Shown here: positions 42,940-53,639 of the stretch, piece after piece | Position numbering within the stretch: the first letter of the stretch is position 1 | Layout: each line of letters opens with the position of its first letter | Origin: Meconema thalassinum | Taxonomy: Eukaryota; Arthropoda; Insecta; Orthoptera; Tettigoniidae | DNA: 64,000 bases | Direction: 5' to 3' | Assembly: GCA_946902985.2 (NCBI GenBank) | Contig: OX336393.1 | Coordinates: 52,325,265-52,389,264, forward strand | Made by a program: the position numbers and the translations under genes | Notes under the pieces: generated by a model | What the model was told of the DNA's origin: nothing | Seen by the model: only the letters and a program-made list of their open reading frames with translations | Databases searched by the model: none

Positions 42940-43929
42940 AGAGCCATAGGGAGGTTAGAAGCGGTACAGACACAGAGGAAGGGGGCTGCAGCTATTGGAG
43001 TGTCCCAAAGTGTAATTTCCAGGACCTGGACGTGATTTCAGACAACAGGAACCGTTAAAAGAAGGCCAGGCCAAGGTCGTCCACGGGTAACATCAGCAAG
43101 AGATGACCGTTATCTCCGGGTAACAGCCCGTCGAGACAGGAGGCTGAATGCAACTCAGCTGCGACGCACCCTCCAGGCGGCAACAGGACGCGCAATATCA
43201 ACACAAACAGTCCGAAATCCTTCGGGAAAGTGGCCTCTACGCACGGAGGCCTATGGTGTGTGTCCCATTAAACCACGCCACCGATCATCCCGCAGAAACT
43301 GGGCTGAGGAACATCAGGATTGGCGTCGTAGCGAATGGCGCCGAGTTCTGTTCACAGATGAGTCAAGATATTGTGTTCAGGCGGACAATCGTCGTTCTCT
43401 CATCTGGAGAGAACGTGGAACTCGGAACAATCCCGCTTATGTGCAGGAAACAGCACCATATCATGGTGGTGGACGAAAGGTGAGGGCTGGAGTCAGTATT
43501 GGCGGACGTACGGACCTCTATGTCGTTCAGAATTGCGCTTTGACTGCTCAGAGGTATCGAGACGAGATCCTTCGACCGTTTGTTGTGCCCTACGCTGGTG
43601 CCATAGGCGATGGGTTCATTCTGGTGGACGATAACGCACGACTCGACAGAGCTGCACTGTTGGACAACATGCTTGTCGACGAGGGCATTGAACGAATGGC
43701 GTGGCCATCTTGTTCACCGGATTTAAACCCGATTTAGCATGTCTGGAGTGCACTTAGCAGACGCATTGCAGCCAGACCAGCACCTCCCACAACGGTTGCC
43801 GAGCTGGATATTGCACTCATGGAAGAATGGCCAAATATCCCTAAAGAGCTGATTGATAACCTCATACTGTCCATGCCACGCAGGTGTGTAACTGTCCTGG
43901 CCATCCAAGGTGATCACACACCATATTAG
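42940..43929 (+). pseudogene. Tc1-type transposase pseudogene with catalytic Glu changed to stop
   Basis: Reading with two frame changes, the order is HTH (AAAIGVSQSVISRTWT), hinge (GQGRPRVTSARDDRY), second HTH, first Asp in VLFTDESRY, second Asp in ILVDDNARL, then WPSCSPDLNPI followed by TAG at 43735-43737 exactly where the third catalytic residue (Glu, 34 residues after the second Asp) belongs. The remaining frame is open to GDHTPY and TAG 43929. There is another stop (TGA) in the first HTH and frameshifts near 43220 and 43265. It is a different Tc1 lineage from the young pair. The 5' terminal repeat is not found; the right side ends near CCAGTGTA at about 44150. Confidence 0.85.
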
Positions 43930-44600
43930 AGAGCAACGAGAATGACATTTTCACTATTATGGTAGCCCCATGGTGCCTCGTTCTAAGTAATCGTCATGTA
44001 AACCTCCAGTAAAGGGTTGAGACAGCACAATATCGTACTGTAGCACACATAAATTACAAGTGTAACCGAACTCTGAATAAAAGACGTTACCATATGTATC
44101 TTGTGTATGATATCTCACCAGATCCCCTAATTGTTTTGACCAGTGTAGATGTCAGTGCATTGCAATTTGTATAGCCATTTGCTGTACCAAGTTTCACTGC
44201 GTTCAGATGGTTAAATCGCGAGAAAACTCTTATTTAAATGTTTCAACTTTGCTTGGCCGCCACGTTCGTCTTGTAGTCAACAGGTTTTTAAAAGTGACAT
44301 AGATAAACTTCTATTAATGCCCCCTATCACCGTACAAAATATCAGGGTGATATGAGTAATAGTTTCGCAGATATAGGATGCCGGTGAAATATTTCGCACA
44401 GCCGCCATGTTGGATTGGTGAGCCGGAATAAAATTTCAAGGGCACGGTTGGGGTCGGCCAATATAGCACTATGACCTTACCGAGTTTCATTGAAATCGCT
44501 CCAGCCGTTTAGATGTTATTAGGGGACACACCCACACACACAAAAGATGATCTCATAAGCTTTTTTTTTTTTCTTTTCAAAAATGAAAATAGACTAACAA

Positions 44601-45118
44601 GACCTCTATAAGATAAAAGAAATAGCAAGTTAAACGACGATGTCAGTTTTCCCTCTCTCGAAGAAATCTAACTGAAATTATTAAGCCTTTATCTCAGTGT
44701 ATACAGATTATCTGACGTCGACCTCCGTAGGTAAGTAGGCTAGTTAGCATGCTAGGCCTTATCCCCAAGATTGCAGGTTTGATTCCTTTCGGTCGGGGAA
44801 TGGGAGTTTGTGCCTTTTTCACTCCATTCTCATCACATGTGCATGCAAGACAGAGAATTAAAATGTCTGCCACATGCAGAATTCGAAATTTGATTTCCAG
44901 CATCATAGATGTATCTTTTCCAGGAGAGAATTAAAAGTATATCAGCGTACAGAGCCTGATGTCATGGGTTCGAATGCCGCATGGGTCAGATATTCTAATT
45001 CTCTTTCATCTTCATGTGTCTTGTACCATTTGTACATTACAGGACCCAAAAGCTCAAAGCCTTTATTTGGGGGCAGATGATCATGTAGTTCCGCCCCTTA
45101 AAACAACAATAACTAACT
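44601..45118 (+). mobile_element. SINE with tRNA-like head and type 2 hairpin tail
   Basis: The head is near 44722-44782 (A-box-like TAGGCTAGTTAGCATGC; B box GCAGGTTTGATTCC), and the 3' end at about 45069-45118 is the type 2 module GGGGCAGATGATCATG...GCCCC, TTAAAACAACAA and a CTAA repeat. This is the best evidence that the short type 2 tails belong to a tRNA-headed SINE. The first ~90 bp hold nothing recognised. Confidence 0.65.
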
Positions 45119-45249
45119 AAAGCCTTTGTTTCTCAAATGTTTCTTTTTTATTTGGGGGGGGGGGATATTAATACAGAGAGTTCTCAGTTGCGATCTACAG
45201 TATTCTACAAGAAAGAAGTTAGTGTAGCCATGAAACCCTCCCTACATTG

Positions 45250-46171
45250 CTCAGTAGACCGACCTTGCTGTATGGAAGTGAGAGCTGATACGTAAGCCAG
45301 AGGTAACTGATATGAGGGTAGCTGGGACACACAGATGAGAGCAATGGCAGGAGGCTGCTGATACGTGCTACCCCCAGTAGCAAGTTCGTTAATTCGATCA
45401 CAGCAGATAAAGCACAACACAATTGGTCCTTTAAAGAAATATTAGCTTTATTGCAGGTCAGAAATATACACTACATAATAGGTACACTGAGTCTCACTTC
45501 ATAAAAGACTACTAATTTAGTCACTATTAGTTTCCACTTGTAGAGGACACTCACCCTTTCAGTTGCTCATGTAGTTAATCCCTCACTAATGAGGCCGGTG
45601 TCCTCGCAAGAATTACAACAACTCTTCCTCAGGTTCACAAGCCACAGTCTGTCACTCACTGTTCTTGAATATACACTGTTTCGCAATTCGCACGTCACTG
45701 TAACACCTCTATCGCACTGGAAAACACACAGTCCCTCCCTCGCTGGCCAAGTCACTTTGTATAGCGGGGCTGGTGAATCAATGGATGTTTCCAGAACAGA
45801 TCAGGATTCACGGTTACTCGAGAATTCCATTACCGGGTGGGCCACGAAGGTTCGAGACGGTCTCTTTGTTACTGCCTGTCTTGTTGTTGCGCAAACCGCT
45901 GGTTAACATAGGGGCAGGGGGTAGCCCGCGGCGGACTGCGAATCACGCAGCGAGGTGATGAAGCAACAGTGCAGCCGTAACAATACTGGTAATGAAGAGA
46001 TAAGGCTAAGTTAGAAATGAACACTCTAGTTGAAGCTGTTCCTATGAGCCGACTCAGATGGTAGGGTCATGTGAAGAGAATGAGGGAGGAGGGATTACCT
46101 AAGAGGTTAATGAGTTCGGCTGTAGAGGGTAAGAGAAGTAGAGGCAGACCTGAGAGGCGATTGTTATAGTA
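45250..46171 (+). pseudogene. LINE reverse transcriptase C-terminal fragment (copy G), split
   Basis: The left piece (about 45250-45305) reads RPTLLYGSES and the right piece (about 45988-46171) reads KLEMNTLVEAVPMSRLRW, a stop, GHVKRMREEGLPKR and GKRSRGRPERR, the C-terminal end of an insect LINE reverse transcriptase. The Trp-Tyr-Gly box has a TAG in place of the Tyr codon. About 680 bp of other DNA lies between the pieces, and a MITE follows at 46172. Confidence 0.7.
45306..45987. mobile_element. Unclassified ~680-bp insertion in LINE copy G
   Basis: It separates two colinear parts of a reverse transcriptase. GGTAA is present at both junctions (about 45302 and 45988), but I could not fix the boundaries. 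Read on the minus strand the ends could be TGTTACGG...ATATCA, which would fit a solo LTR, but the target duplication does not match. No coding sequence. Confidence 0.4.
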
Positions 46172-46358
46172 AAGCCATCATTATTCCGACTTGACGTGTC
46201 AGTGCTAGCCTAGAGTACATTTCGCTAAATCGCGACATCGCGAACGAAACTCGATTTGAATGGCTCCCTGTTATTGGCTAGTTCAAGTGATTTTCCTTCT
46301 GACCGCTAGATAACTCTAGGGTAACACTGAAACGTCAAGTTGGAAGTAATGATGGCTT
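46172..46358. mobile_element. 187-bp MITE with ~33-bp TIRs
   Basis: It starts AAGCCATCATTATTCCGAC and its reversed end starts AAGCCATCATTACTTCCAAC, with the shared continuation TTGACGT(G/T)TCAGTG. It is too short to code and lies in a LINE remnant. The family of its transposase is not known. Confidence 0.8.
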
Positions 46359-46850
46359 GATTAGACTATAGATTCAGTGTTAAACGATTTCAAAGTGAGA
46401 GCTGAAGAAGCAGAGAAAGCCACAGTGCTTTTAGACTGAACGGTAAAAGGCAAAACAGGCTCAAATGAAAATGAATGAGCGATAAACGGAAATTATGGAA
46501 AGTATTCGCTAGGGGGACAAATGAAGAACTGCACTCGAGGGAGAGAATATTTCAGGGGAATATGACTGCTCTGTCTGTGGCCCAACACAGTTTGGACACC
46601 TCACCTCGCCTCGTCTCATCGCCCGAAGACCAACACAATGGCTCCATTGAGTGGCGTAACCTTTAATTAAATTTGATAACCTGGAGCCGAGGTGTTCCTG
46701 CGCATGCTCCGCGCCGCGCCGTGGCCCGTGCACCAATTAGTCTACTATTTTATCTGTTGACCCCTCATCGCGATGCTTCTAATATCCAGTAGCTCGTGCA
46801 GCAAGCTCGAATCCCGATCCTAACAGTGGCCATCTTCAGGGCGTGGTTAG
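46359..46850. other. Stretch without gene
   Basis: A B-box-like AGCTCGAATCCCG lies near 46807. Otherwise nothing is recognised. Confidence 0.4.
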
Positions 46851-49800
46851 TTTACAAACAACACGTAACTAAGAGCTTGCGTTCTTATAGCAACGTATGA
46901 GAGACGCTACTGGTCCAGTAACTTATACAAGGATGAACAAACAGCACGTAACTAAGAGCTTGCGTTCTTATAGAAACGTATGGTTGACGTTACTGGCCCA
47001 GTAACTTATACAAGGATGAACAAACAGCACGTAACTAAGAGCTTGCGTTCTTATTGACGTCCGAAACGGGGGAGGAGCTTACGGTCAGCCGTTTGCAATA
47101 TGGCGGCGAGATAGTGATGAGAAGTAAGCAAGAAAGTGATTGGGTGTGCGTTTGTTATGGCTTCTAATTTATGATGGCAAAATACTACAAATTTTCTTTC
47201 AATGATATAAATATTTTTATAATCAATTTAAATGCAGTGCTTAATTACTACCAGTTAAAAATATTACCCACATGTAGATAGTTAATTTAGTGTCTGCTGT
47301 TACATATATGAAGCCTGTACTTGGGAGCCTAGCGGTATCGATGTTTTTATTAATTTCACAAGTATATATCACATAACACAAAGGACGACTCCCTGATAAT
47401 AAATTGAATCCAGCAACCCTGAATTTGCATGAATGTTTTGGGTTCAAAGAAGCGTTACTTGGAATGTTCAAATCATACTTCAATATTGCTAATATTGACC
47501 TACATACTTGCTGTTCAAAGGCAAGAATATAAATTCTCTGGCAAATTAAGGCTAGGAACAGCATTTTTCTTAAGTTTTCTAACCATTCGACTATTGTCAA
47601 TGGGAAGAACCCCTAAAATAAGTTTACGAAGAGCGGATTAAATTCGGTTCTATGTACGGCACATAAGTATTAGGCTACAAGTTTATCAGTATTTTTGATG
47701 TAGCTAAATCCTTGTGAATACAAATTAGAGACAATAACTATCAATAATCAACAGTACCGGTGCTTACGCTGCAGAAAGAAGTCGTCTTCACAAAAATGCA
47801 GACTGCACACTGTCATGTAACGTGTGACACGTTTTCCAATTGACAGCGCCGAAGCTCATCTTTCTCTCTGAACTTTTTGTACAGGAAAGTAGTGAAGAGA
47901 TTTCTTACCCATTTTATACGATATACAACCGTATACAGAGCAGTACCTCCTCGAATTTGACAAATTCCTTTCTGTTTCCATCACGACATCAATGCTTCAC
48001 CATGAAAATAAACCTCACCAGTCACAATGTTACAGCTTCAACATTCTACCGCATGGCTGCGCCATCCAACTTTTCTGACGTCAATAGAAACGTATGAGTG
48101 ACGCTACTGACCTAATATTCATAGATAATCAAACAGCACGTAATTAAGAGCCTGCGTTCTTATAGAAACGTATGGGTGACGCTACTGACCTAGTATGCAT
48201 AGATAAACAAACAGCACGTAACTAAGAGCTTGCGTTCTTATAGAAACGTATGGGTGACGCTACTGACCTAGTATGCATAGATAAACAAACAGCACGTAAC
48301 TAAGAGCTTGCGTTCTTATAGAAACGTATGGGTGACGCTACTGGCCCAGTAACGTATACAAGGATGAACCAATAGCACGTAACTAAGAGCTTGCGTTCTT
48401 ATAGAAACGTATGGGTGACGCTACTGACCTAGTATGCATAGATAAACAAACAGCACGTAACTAAGAGCTTGCGTTCTTATAGAAACGTATGAGGGACGCT
48501 ACTGACCTAGTATGCATAGATAAACAAACAGCACGTAACTAAGAGCTTGCGTTCTTATATAAACTTATGAGTGACGCTACTGACCTAGTATGCATAGTTA
48601 AACAAACCGCACGTAACTAAGAGCTTGCGTTCTTATAGAAACGTATGGGTGAAGCTACTGACCTAGTATGCATAGATAAACAAACCGCACGTAACTAAGA
48701 GCTTGCGTTCTTATAGAAACGTATGGGTGACGCTACTGACCTAGTATGCATAGATAAACAAACAGTACGTAACTAAGAGCTTGCGTTCTTATAGAAACGT
48801 ATGCTACTGACCTAGTATGCATAGATAAACAAACAGCACGTAACTAAGAGCTTGCGTTCTTATAGAAACGTATGGGTGACGCTACTGACCTAGTATGCAT
48901 AGATAAACAAATCGCACGTAACTAAGAGCTTGCCTTCTTATAGAAACGTATGGGTGACGCTACTGACCTAGTATGCGTAGATAAACAAATCGCACGTAAC
49001 TAAGAGCTTGCCTTCTTATAGAAACGTATGGGTGACGCTACTGATCTAGTATGCGTAGATAAACAAACAGTACGTAACTAAGAGCTTGCGTTCTTATAGA
49101 AACGTATGAGTGACGCTACTGACCTAGTATGCATAGATAAACAAACAGCACGTAACTAAGAGCTTGCGTTCTTATAGAAACGTATGGGTGACGCTACTGA
49201 CCTAGTATTTATAGATAAACAAACAGTACGTAATTAAGAGCTTGCGTTCTTATAGAAACGTATGGGTGACGCTACTGACCTAGTATGCATAGATAAACAA
49301 ACAGCACGTAACTAAGAGCTTGCGTTCTTATAGAAACGTATGAGGGACGCTACTGACCTAGTATGCGTAGATAAACAAATCGCACGTAACTAAGAGCTTG
49401 CCTTCTTATAGAAACGTATGGGTGACGCTACTGATCTAGTATGCGTAGATAAACAAACAGTACGTAACTAAGAGCTGGCGTTCTTATAGAAACGTATGAG
49501 TGACGCTACTGACCTAGTAGGCTATGCATAGATAAACAAACAGCACGTAACTAAGAGCTTGCGTTCTTATAGAAACGTATGGGTGACGCTACTGACCTAG
49601 TATTTATAGATAAACAAACAGTACGTAACTAAGAGCTTGCGTTCTTATAGAAACGTATGGGTGACGCTACTGACCTAGTATGCATAGATAAACAAACAGC
49701 ACGTAACTAAGAGCTTGCGTTCTTATAGAAACGTATGGGTGACGCTACTGACCTAGTATTTATAGATAAACAAACAGTACGTAATTAAGAGCTTGCGTTC

Positions 49801-50320
49801 TTATAGAAACGTATGGGTGACGCTACTGACCTAGTATGCATAGATAAACAAACAGCACGTAACTAAGAGCTTGCGTTCTTATAGAAACGTATGAGGGACG
49901 CTACTGACCTAGTATGCGTAGATAAACAAATCGCACGTAACTAAGAGCTTGCCTTCTTATAGAAACGTATGGGTGACGCTACTGATCTAGTATGCGTAGA
50001 TAAACAAACAGTACGTAACTAAGAGCTGGCGTTCTTATAGAAACGTATGAGTGACGCTACTGACCTAGTAGGCTATGCATAGATAAACAAACAGCACGTA
50101 ACTAAGAGCTTGCGTTCTTATAGAAACGTATGGGTGACGCTACTGACCTAGTATTTATAGATAAACAAACAGTACGTAACTAAGAGCTTGCGTTCTTATA
50201 GAAACGTATGGGTGACGCTACTGACCTAGTATGCATAGATAAACAAACAGCACGTAACTAAGAGCTTGCGTTCTTATAGAAACGTATGAGAGACGCTACT
50301 GGCTTAGTATTCATAGATGA
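46851..50320 (+). repeat. 78-bp satellite array with 551-bp higher-order repeat
   Basis: The unit contains CACGTAACTAAGAGCTTGCG, TTCTTATAGAAACGTATG and GACGCTACTGACCTAG. The spacing is 78 bp (for example unit starts at 48213 and 48291). About 2.5 units lie before and about 28 after an insertion at 47054-48084. Variants (TATTTATAG, TATGCGTAG with AATCGCACG, GAGCTGGCG, GTAGGCTATGC) recur in the same order 551 bp apart (49206/49757 and 49472/50023): six 78-bp units plus one of 83 bp. One unit near 48803 has lost 7 bp. Confidence 0.95.
47054..48084. mobile_element. 1031-bp TA-flanked insertion inside the satellite
   Basis: It starts TTGACGTCCGAAAC and its reversed end starts TTGACGTCAGAAAAG, a short imperfect terminal inverted repeat. 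The satellite unit reads straight through (TTCTTA-TAGAAA) when the insert and one TA are removed. A minus-strand open frame of 119 codons inside has no recognisable domain. Probably a non-autonomous DNA transposon; the family is unknown. Confidence 0.7.
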
Positions 50321-50779
50321 CGAACACTGGTCGCCATGGCTATCATGGTATCGGGGATTTGTTGACGTGAAAAGCGTATCCATTTTGAAAGTGATACGGT
50401 GTTAACGATGAGTTTTAGGAGCAGTGATAAGAGAGAATTTGATCGATGTTGTGAGGCGGAGAAAGGACAACGCCTAATACCGTTAGCATCGTAACGCTTC
50501 ACTTCATAAACTGATCGTGGAGAAGCACTAAAGTTGATCAGTTATCAGGCCGCTGCATTGTGTTCACCAGTAAAATCTTGAAGAGCAGATAGAGTTATAA
50601 CGAGTTTAGACACGAGTACTCTTACCCTCACCTGAAACGTGCAAGTCAACGATCTCGTCTAGCTGCAGAAAGGATCGACCAGAACACTCTGTCACTGTGC
50701 TGCTCGGATATTTAGCTGTCGCAGAGGGGTCACATAGTTCTGGTCTCCTGGTGTGTACCTCATCATCATAAGTATGGCC
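50321..50779. other. Stretch without gene
   Basis: The flank of the satellite; nothing is recognised. Confidence 0.4.
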
Positions 50780-52042
50780 ATTTTATGTTCGACGATGTCG
50801 AAATGTAAATATTATACGTCAGAAAACGGTATCATAATGATGGTCATTATAAGTTAGTACTGTTTTTCATTATGAGACAGTTCCTCCAGCCAATCAGAGG
50901 TCATTCATTGACCAATTAGGTAAGGATACCTTCGCGCATGTGCTCAAAATCCAACATGTCGGACATGAATTACATGATTTGAAAGTTCAAATTGGATATC
51001 GGATCAACCATTGTAGTTACAATCCCAAACACAAAGACAAAATCAGCACGAACCTTACCGTAAGGTAACAAGAAAATACCATGACATATGCAAGAAATTT
51101 ATGAATCTACGTCTAGAAGTTAGCAACACAGCATACTTCTATATAAATTACCGACATGAAAAGTGCACCGTCCATATGTTCGCGTAAATAAACTGGCGAA
51201 TATGAGACAAGAAATAGCACTGTACCTTAATATCCCCAACCCCAATTTCTGCACAGCGCATTGCTTTCAAACGACTTCGGTGACAATATTAGTGAATGCT
51301 AGTCTTGATCGGAACTAGTCATCATGCAGGCTGTAAACAACAGCATTGCCAAGCAAAGGAAATGGTCTCTGCTTTCGAAGTGCTTTGACCCACGCATGCG
51401 CTCTGTTCAGTCAGCAAAGCCAGCGCGCCCTGTTCACTAGCTGAAGTAACTGAATCCCACAGATATTTATTAATATTGATGTTAAAACATACCCAATAAA
51501 GTTATAATTATCGTCGAACATAAACGGTCGTATGCAACTCGCCTATAATGGTAATTAAGACACTCGTATGGAAATTATAAAACTCACTGGCCTGTTTGCC
51601 ATCTCTTGATGAATACAGTACATTTCCATTTGTCAGTTGGCACAGGCTAGAGTAAAAGGTGGCTTTTCACCGATGTCTCAGTTTCACTCATGGCTGTGAT
51701 TAGGATGGAAGCTACTGAGGTATGGGTGGTGCTTAGTAATGGCATTCGGGGCACAGTCAGTGCCTGTGAATGCTGTGAAAGGTTCAACTCATAGGGTTAG
51801 GACTACTGTTCTGACTCAGTGAGGAAAGCAATGGCAAACTACCTCACTCCTCTTCTTGCCTAGAACGCCTCAAAATAGCGCTGCCTTGGGGTTTTGTGGG
51901 TATCTACTCACATAACGTAACGGCGGTACTTTTTGAGGATCCAACCAGCCTTCGGGCTGACTACCTAACAGACAGACACTCGTTTTATAAACATACTCGT
52001 GTCTTAATTATTGCCATTATAGGCTCGTTGCATAATGTACTA
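50780..52042 (-). mobile_element. Hairpin-bearing element P, copy 3, interrupted
   Basis: It matches copy 1 in reverse through most of 1012-1895 and ends with the hairpin, whose loop region is split by an insertion at about 51597-51976. 'gttcgacgatgtcg' lies near 50789 and 'gtcgaacataaac' near 51513, so similar boxes occur at both ends of the body. Confidence 0.7.
51597..51976 (+). mobile_element. Unclassified ~380-bp insertion in the hairpin of P
   Basis: The hairpin arms of element P are contiguous in copy 2 but separated here. The insert ends with 'ccaaccagccttcgggctga', which contains a small GC-rich stem (CAGCC TTCG GGCTG), and CAGACAGACA. A short CACTC-like match lies at both junctions. 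It looks SINE-like, but no A and B boxes were found. Confidence 0.45.
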
Positions 52043-52284
52043 TTATAGAATGGGTTGATTCAGGGTCGCATTCATTGCTATGTATCAAAGTCACCAGAAA
52101 GCGTCTAATGATGTTCGCCGAGTCGAGATAGTGGAAGTAAACACAGTTGATTGCAGGGCTGCCCGCAAGGGGTACATAGAGCTGAGCCTGTTGAACGTTA
52201 GTGCTGTGTATAGCCTACAAGTGAAGCGGGCTGACTTATCGGTTACATGCTACAGCGGGGTTTGTTTATTGTTCGTTATGTATA
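52043..52284. other. Flank of the mariner derivative
   Basis: It contains TTCGCCGAGTCGAGATAGTG (about 52113), which recurs inverted as CACTATCTCGATTCGGCGAA at about 53319. These outer boxes may belong to an older element around 52285-53112. No gene. Confidence 0.4.
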
Positions 52285-53112
52285 ATGTGCGTTCAAAAAG
52301 TAACGAGCCGGAGGCTGTTATGCGCAAACGGGTGACGACATCGGCTAATCGTGGCGTGTATAAGGACATGTGGTTCCGACAAGAGCGTGGAACGTCACAG
52401 CCCGTCGCTAGAGGGCACGCGTGCACGTCACGTGACGATACAAAACGAGCAGCAGCATGCATCAATCGTCCAACCAAGACCAAGACAGTTGACCATTCGA
52501 CATGCTTCCTGGTGTGGTTGAAGACTGTGGGGCACTCATTGGGCACACACTTTCCGCAAGTGCAGTCGTTCCTTCATGATGGTGTGCACACTTCCGACGC
52601 TCAATCCGACCACGGCGGCTATGGCTTTCATTGTCACTCGGCGGTCCTGGGTAATGAGTGCATCAACCAGCTGGACGTTGTCATCGGTAATGCAGGGGGG
52701 TGCCCCAGACTGGGCATCATCGGCTAGCGACACCCGTCCTTCCCTGAAGCGCTTGTACCACGCCTTGACCCTTGCAAAGGACATGCAGTGTTCGCCGTAC
52801 ACTTGTGACATTCGGCGATGAATGTCCGTTCCCCCTACTCCTTACGCTGTCATAAACCGAACAACACCTCTTTGCTCTTCGGTTGACGCCTTCATGTCAC
52901 TGTTTGCAATGCGACTAGCAGCGTTGAACGATTGATGCATGCTGCTGCTCGCTTTGTATCGTTATGTGACGTGCACGCGTGCCCTCTAGCGACGGGCTGT
53001 GACATTCCACGCTCTGGTCGGAACAACACCTCGTTACACACGCCACGATTAGCCGATGTCGTCTCCGGTTTGCGCATTACAGCCTCCGGCTCGTTACTTT
53101 TTGAACGCATCT
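52285..53112 (-). mobile_element. Mariner deletion derivative with ~185-bp TIRs
   Basis: TA flanks both sides (52283-52284 and 53113-53114). The left terminal repeat begins ATGTGCGTTCAAAAAG and the reversed right one AGATGCGTTCAAAAAG; both continue GTAACGAGCCGGAGGCTG and remain similar for about 185 bp. Between them is only the HTH part of a mariner transposase on the minus strand. Confidence 0.88.
52475..52894 (-). pseudogene. HTH N-terminal half of a mariner transposase
   Basis: The minus-strand frame from ATG 52894 reads MKASTEEQRGVVRFMTA, a TAA stop, then GVGGTDIHRRMSQVYGEHC, WYKRFREGRVSLADD, SGAPP and the second HTH VTMKAIAAVVGLSVGSVHTI, ending LHLRKVCAQ and TGA at about 52536 where Trp is expected (RKVCAKW-type box). 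From family knowledge this is the DNA-binding half of a mariner transposase; the DDE part is gone. With a single TAA and an alternative ATG at 52811, a shorter HTH protein is still open. Confidence 0.85.
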
Positions 53113-53114
53113 TA

Positions 53115-53639
53115 CATGTATTTAATTAATTAATTAGTTCTCAGATGCTTATGACAGGCAACAGTACACAGTGCAGCAAGTCTTGTCTTTTCTAGGGCTA
53201 CGGCATGACTAATGATCTCGAAGCTTCTTGGATGCCCCTGACCGGCAGAGCCGATGACGTGATCTGGGCGTGTTTCCCTGTCCTGGCAGTCAAGTGACCA
53301 CGTGCAAGTATTTACGCGCACTATCTCGATTCGGCGAACAGACTTGAGTGTGACGTCACTCAGTGTTGCCAATCTTCTCATATTGAGTGAAATAAAAAGT
53401 CTACAATGCAACGCCTATCGATGAAGATCATTAAATGTTCACCCGGCCAGAAAGGTTGGTTCTAAATTAACAAGTTTTTGCTTGCGTGGGGTATGAGTGC
53501 AACAGTTCGGAGTTACAGCAGTTCCTCGGACAAGTGAACAGTGAACAGGAGCGGACGCCGTAGGACTCAGGTTTCGAATAACTGATAGTTTAAGTAACTT
53601 TATTCCAATTTAGTGCATTGTATCATTTGTATCATAAAC
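53115..53639. other. Stretch without gene
   Basis: It contains the inverted outer box at about 53319, and 'agtgttgccaatcttctc' near 53361, similar to 'agggttgccaaccttctc' near 15321. No coding sequence. Confidence 0.4.

Larger units (their letters stand above)
42302..44600 (+). mobile_element. Family G, copy G6, interrupted
   Basis: The left part (42302-42582) begins inside the family ('gcctctatcaacatac', as in G4 near 26033) and stops at 'ttatgtaaacaa'. The right part (about 44152-44600) resumes at 'gtcagtgcattgcaatttg', holds GGCCGCCACGTTCG and GCCGCCATGTTGG, and ends AAAATAGACTAACAA. The insert contains a 93-bp LINE piece and a Tc1 pseudogene. Confidence 0.7.

Noticed and set aside
45306..45987. 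Solo LTR
   Set aside because: TG...CA ends can be chosen on the minus strand, but no matching 4-6-bp duplication fits. Left as an unclassified insertion.
47241..47600. 119-codon minus-strand frame in the satellite insertion as a transposase
   Set aside because: No HTH, DDE or other motif is visible, and composition looks like AT-rich chance coding.
46851..50320. CRISPR-like regular repeat array
   Set aside because: The 78-bp units are contiguous, with no unique spacers, and the genome is eukaryotic. It is a satellite.
52080..52727. 215-codon plus-strand open frame
   Set aside because: It runs through the left terminal repeat of the mariner derivative and antisense to the HTH segment; no domain is visible. 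It is a shadow frame.
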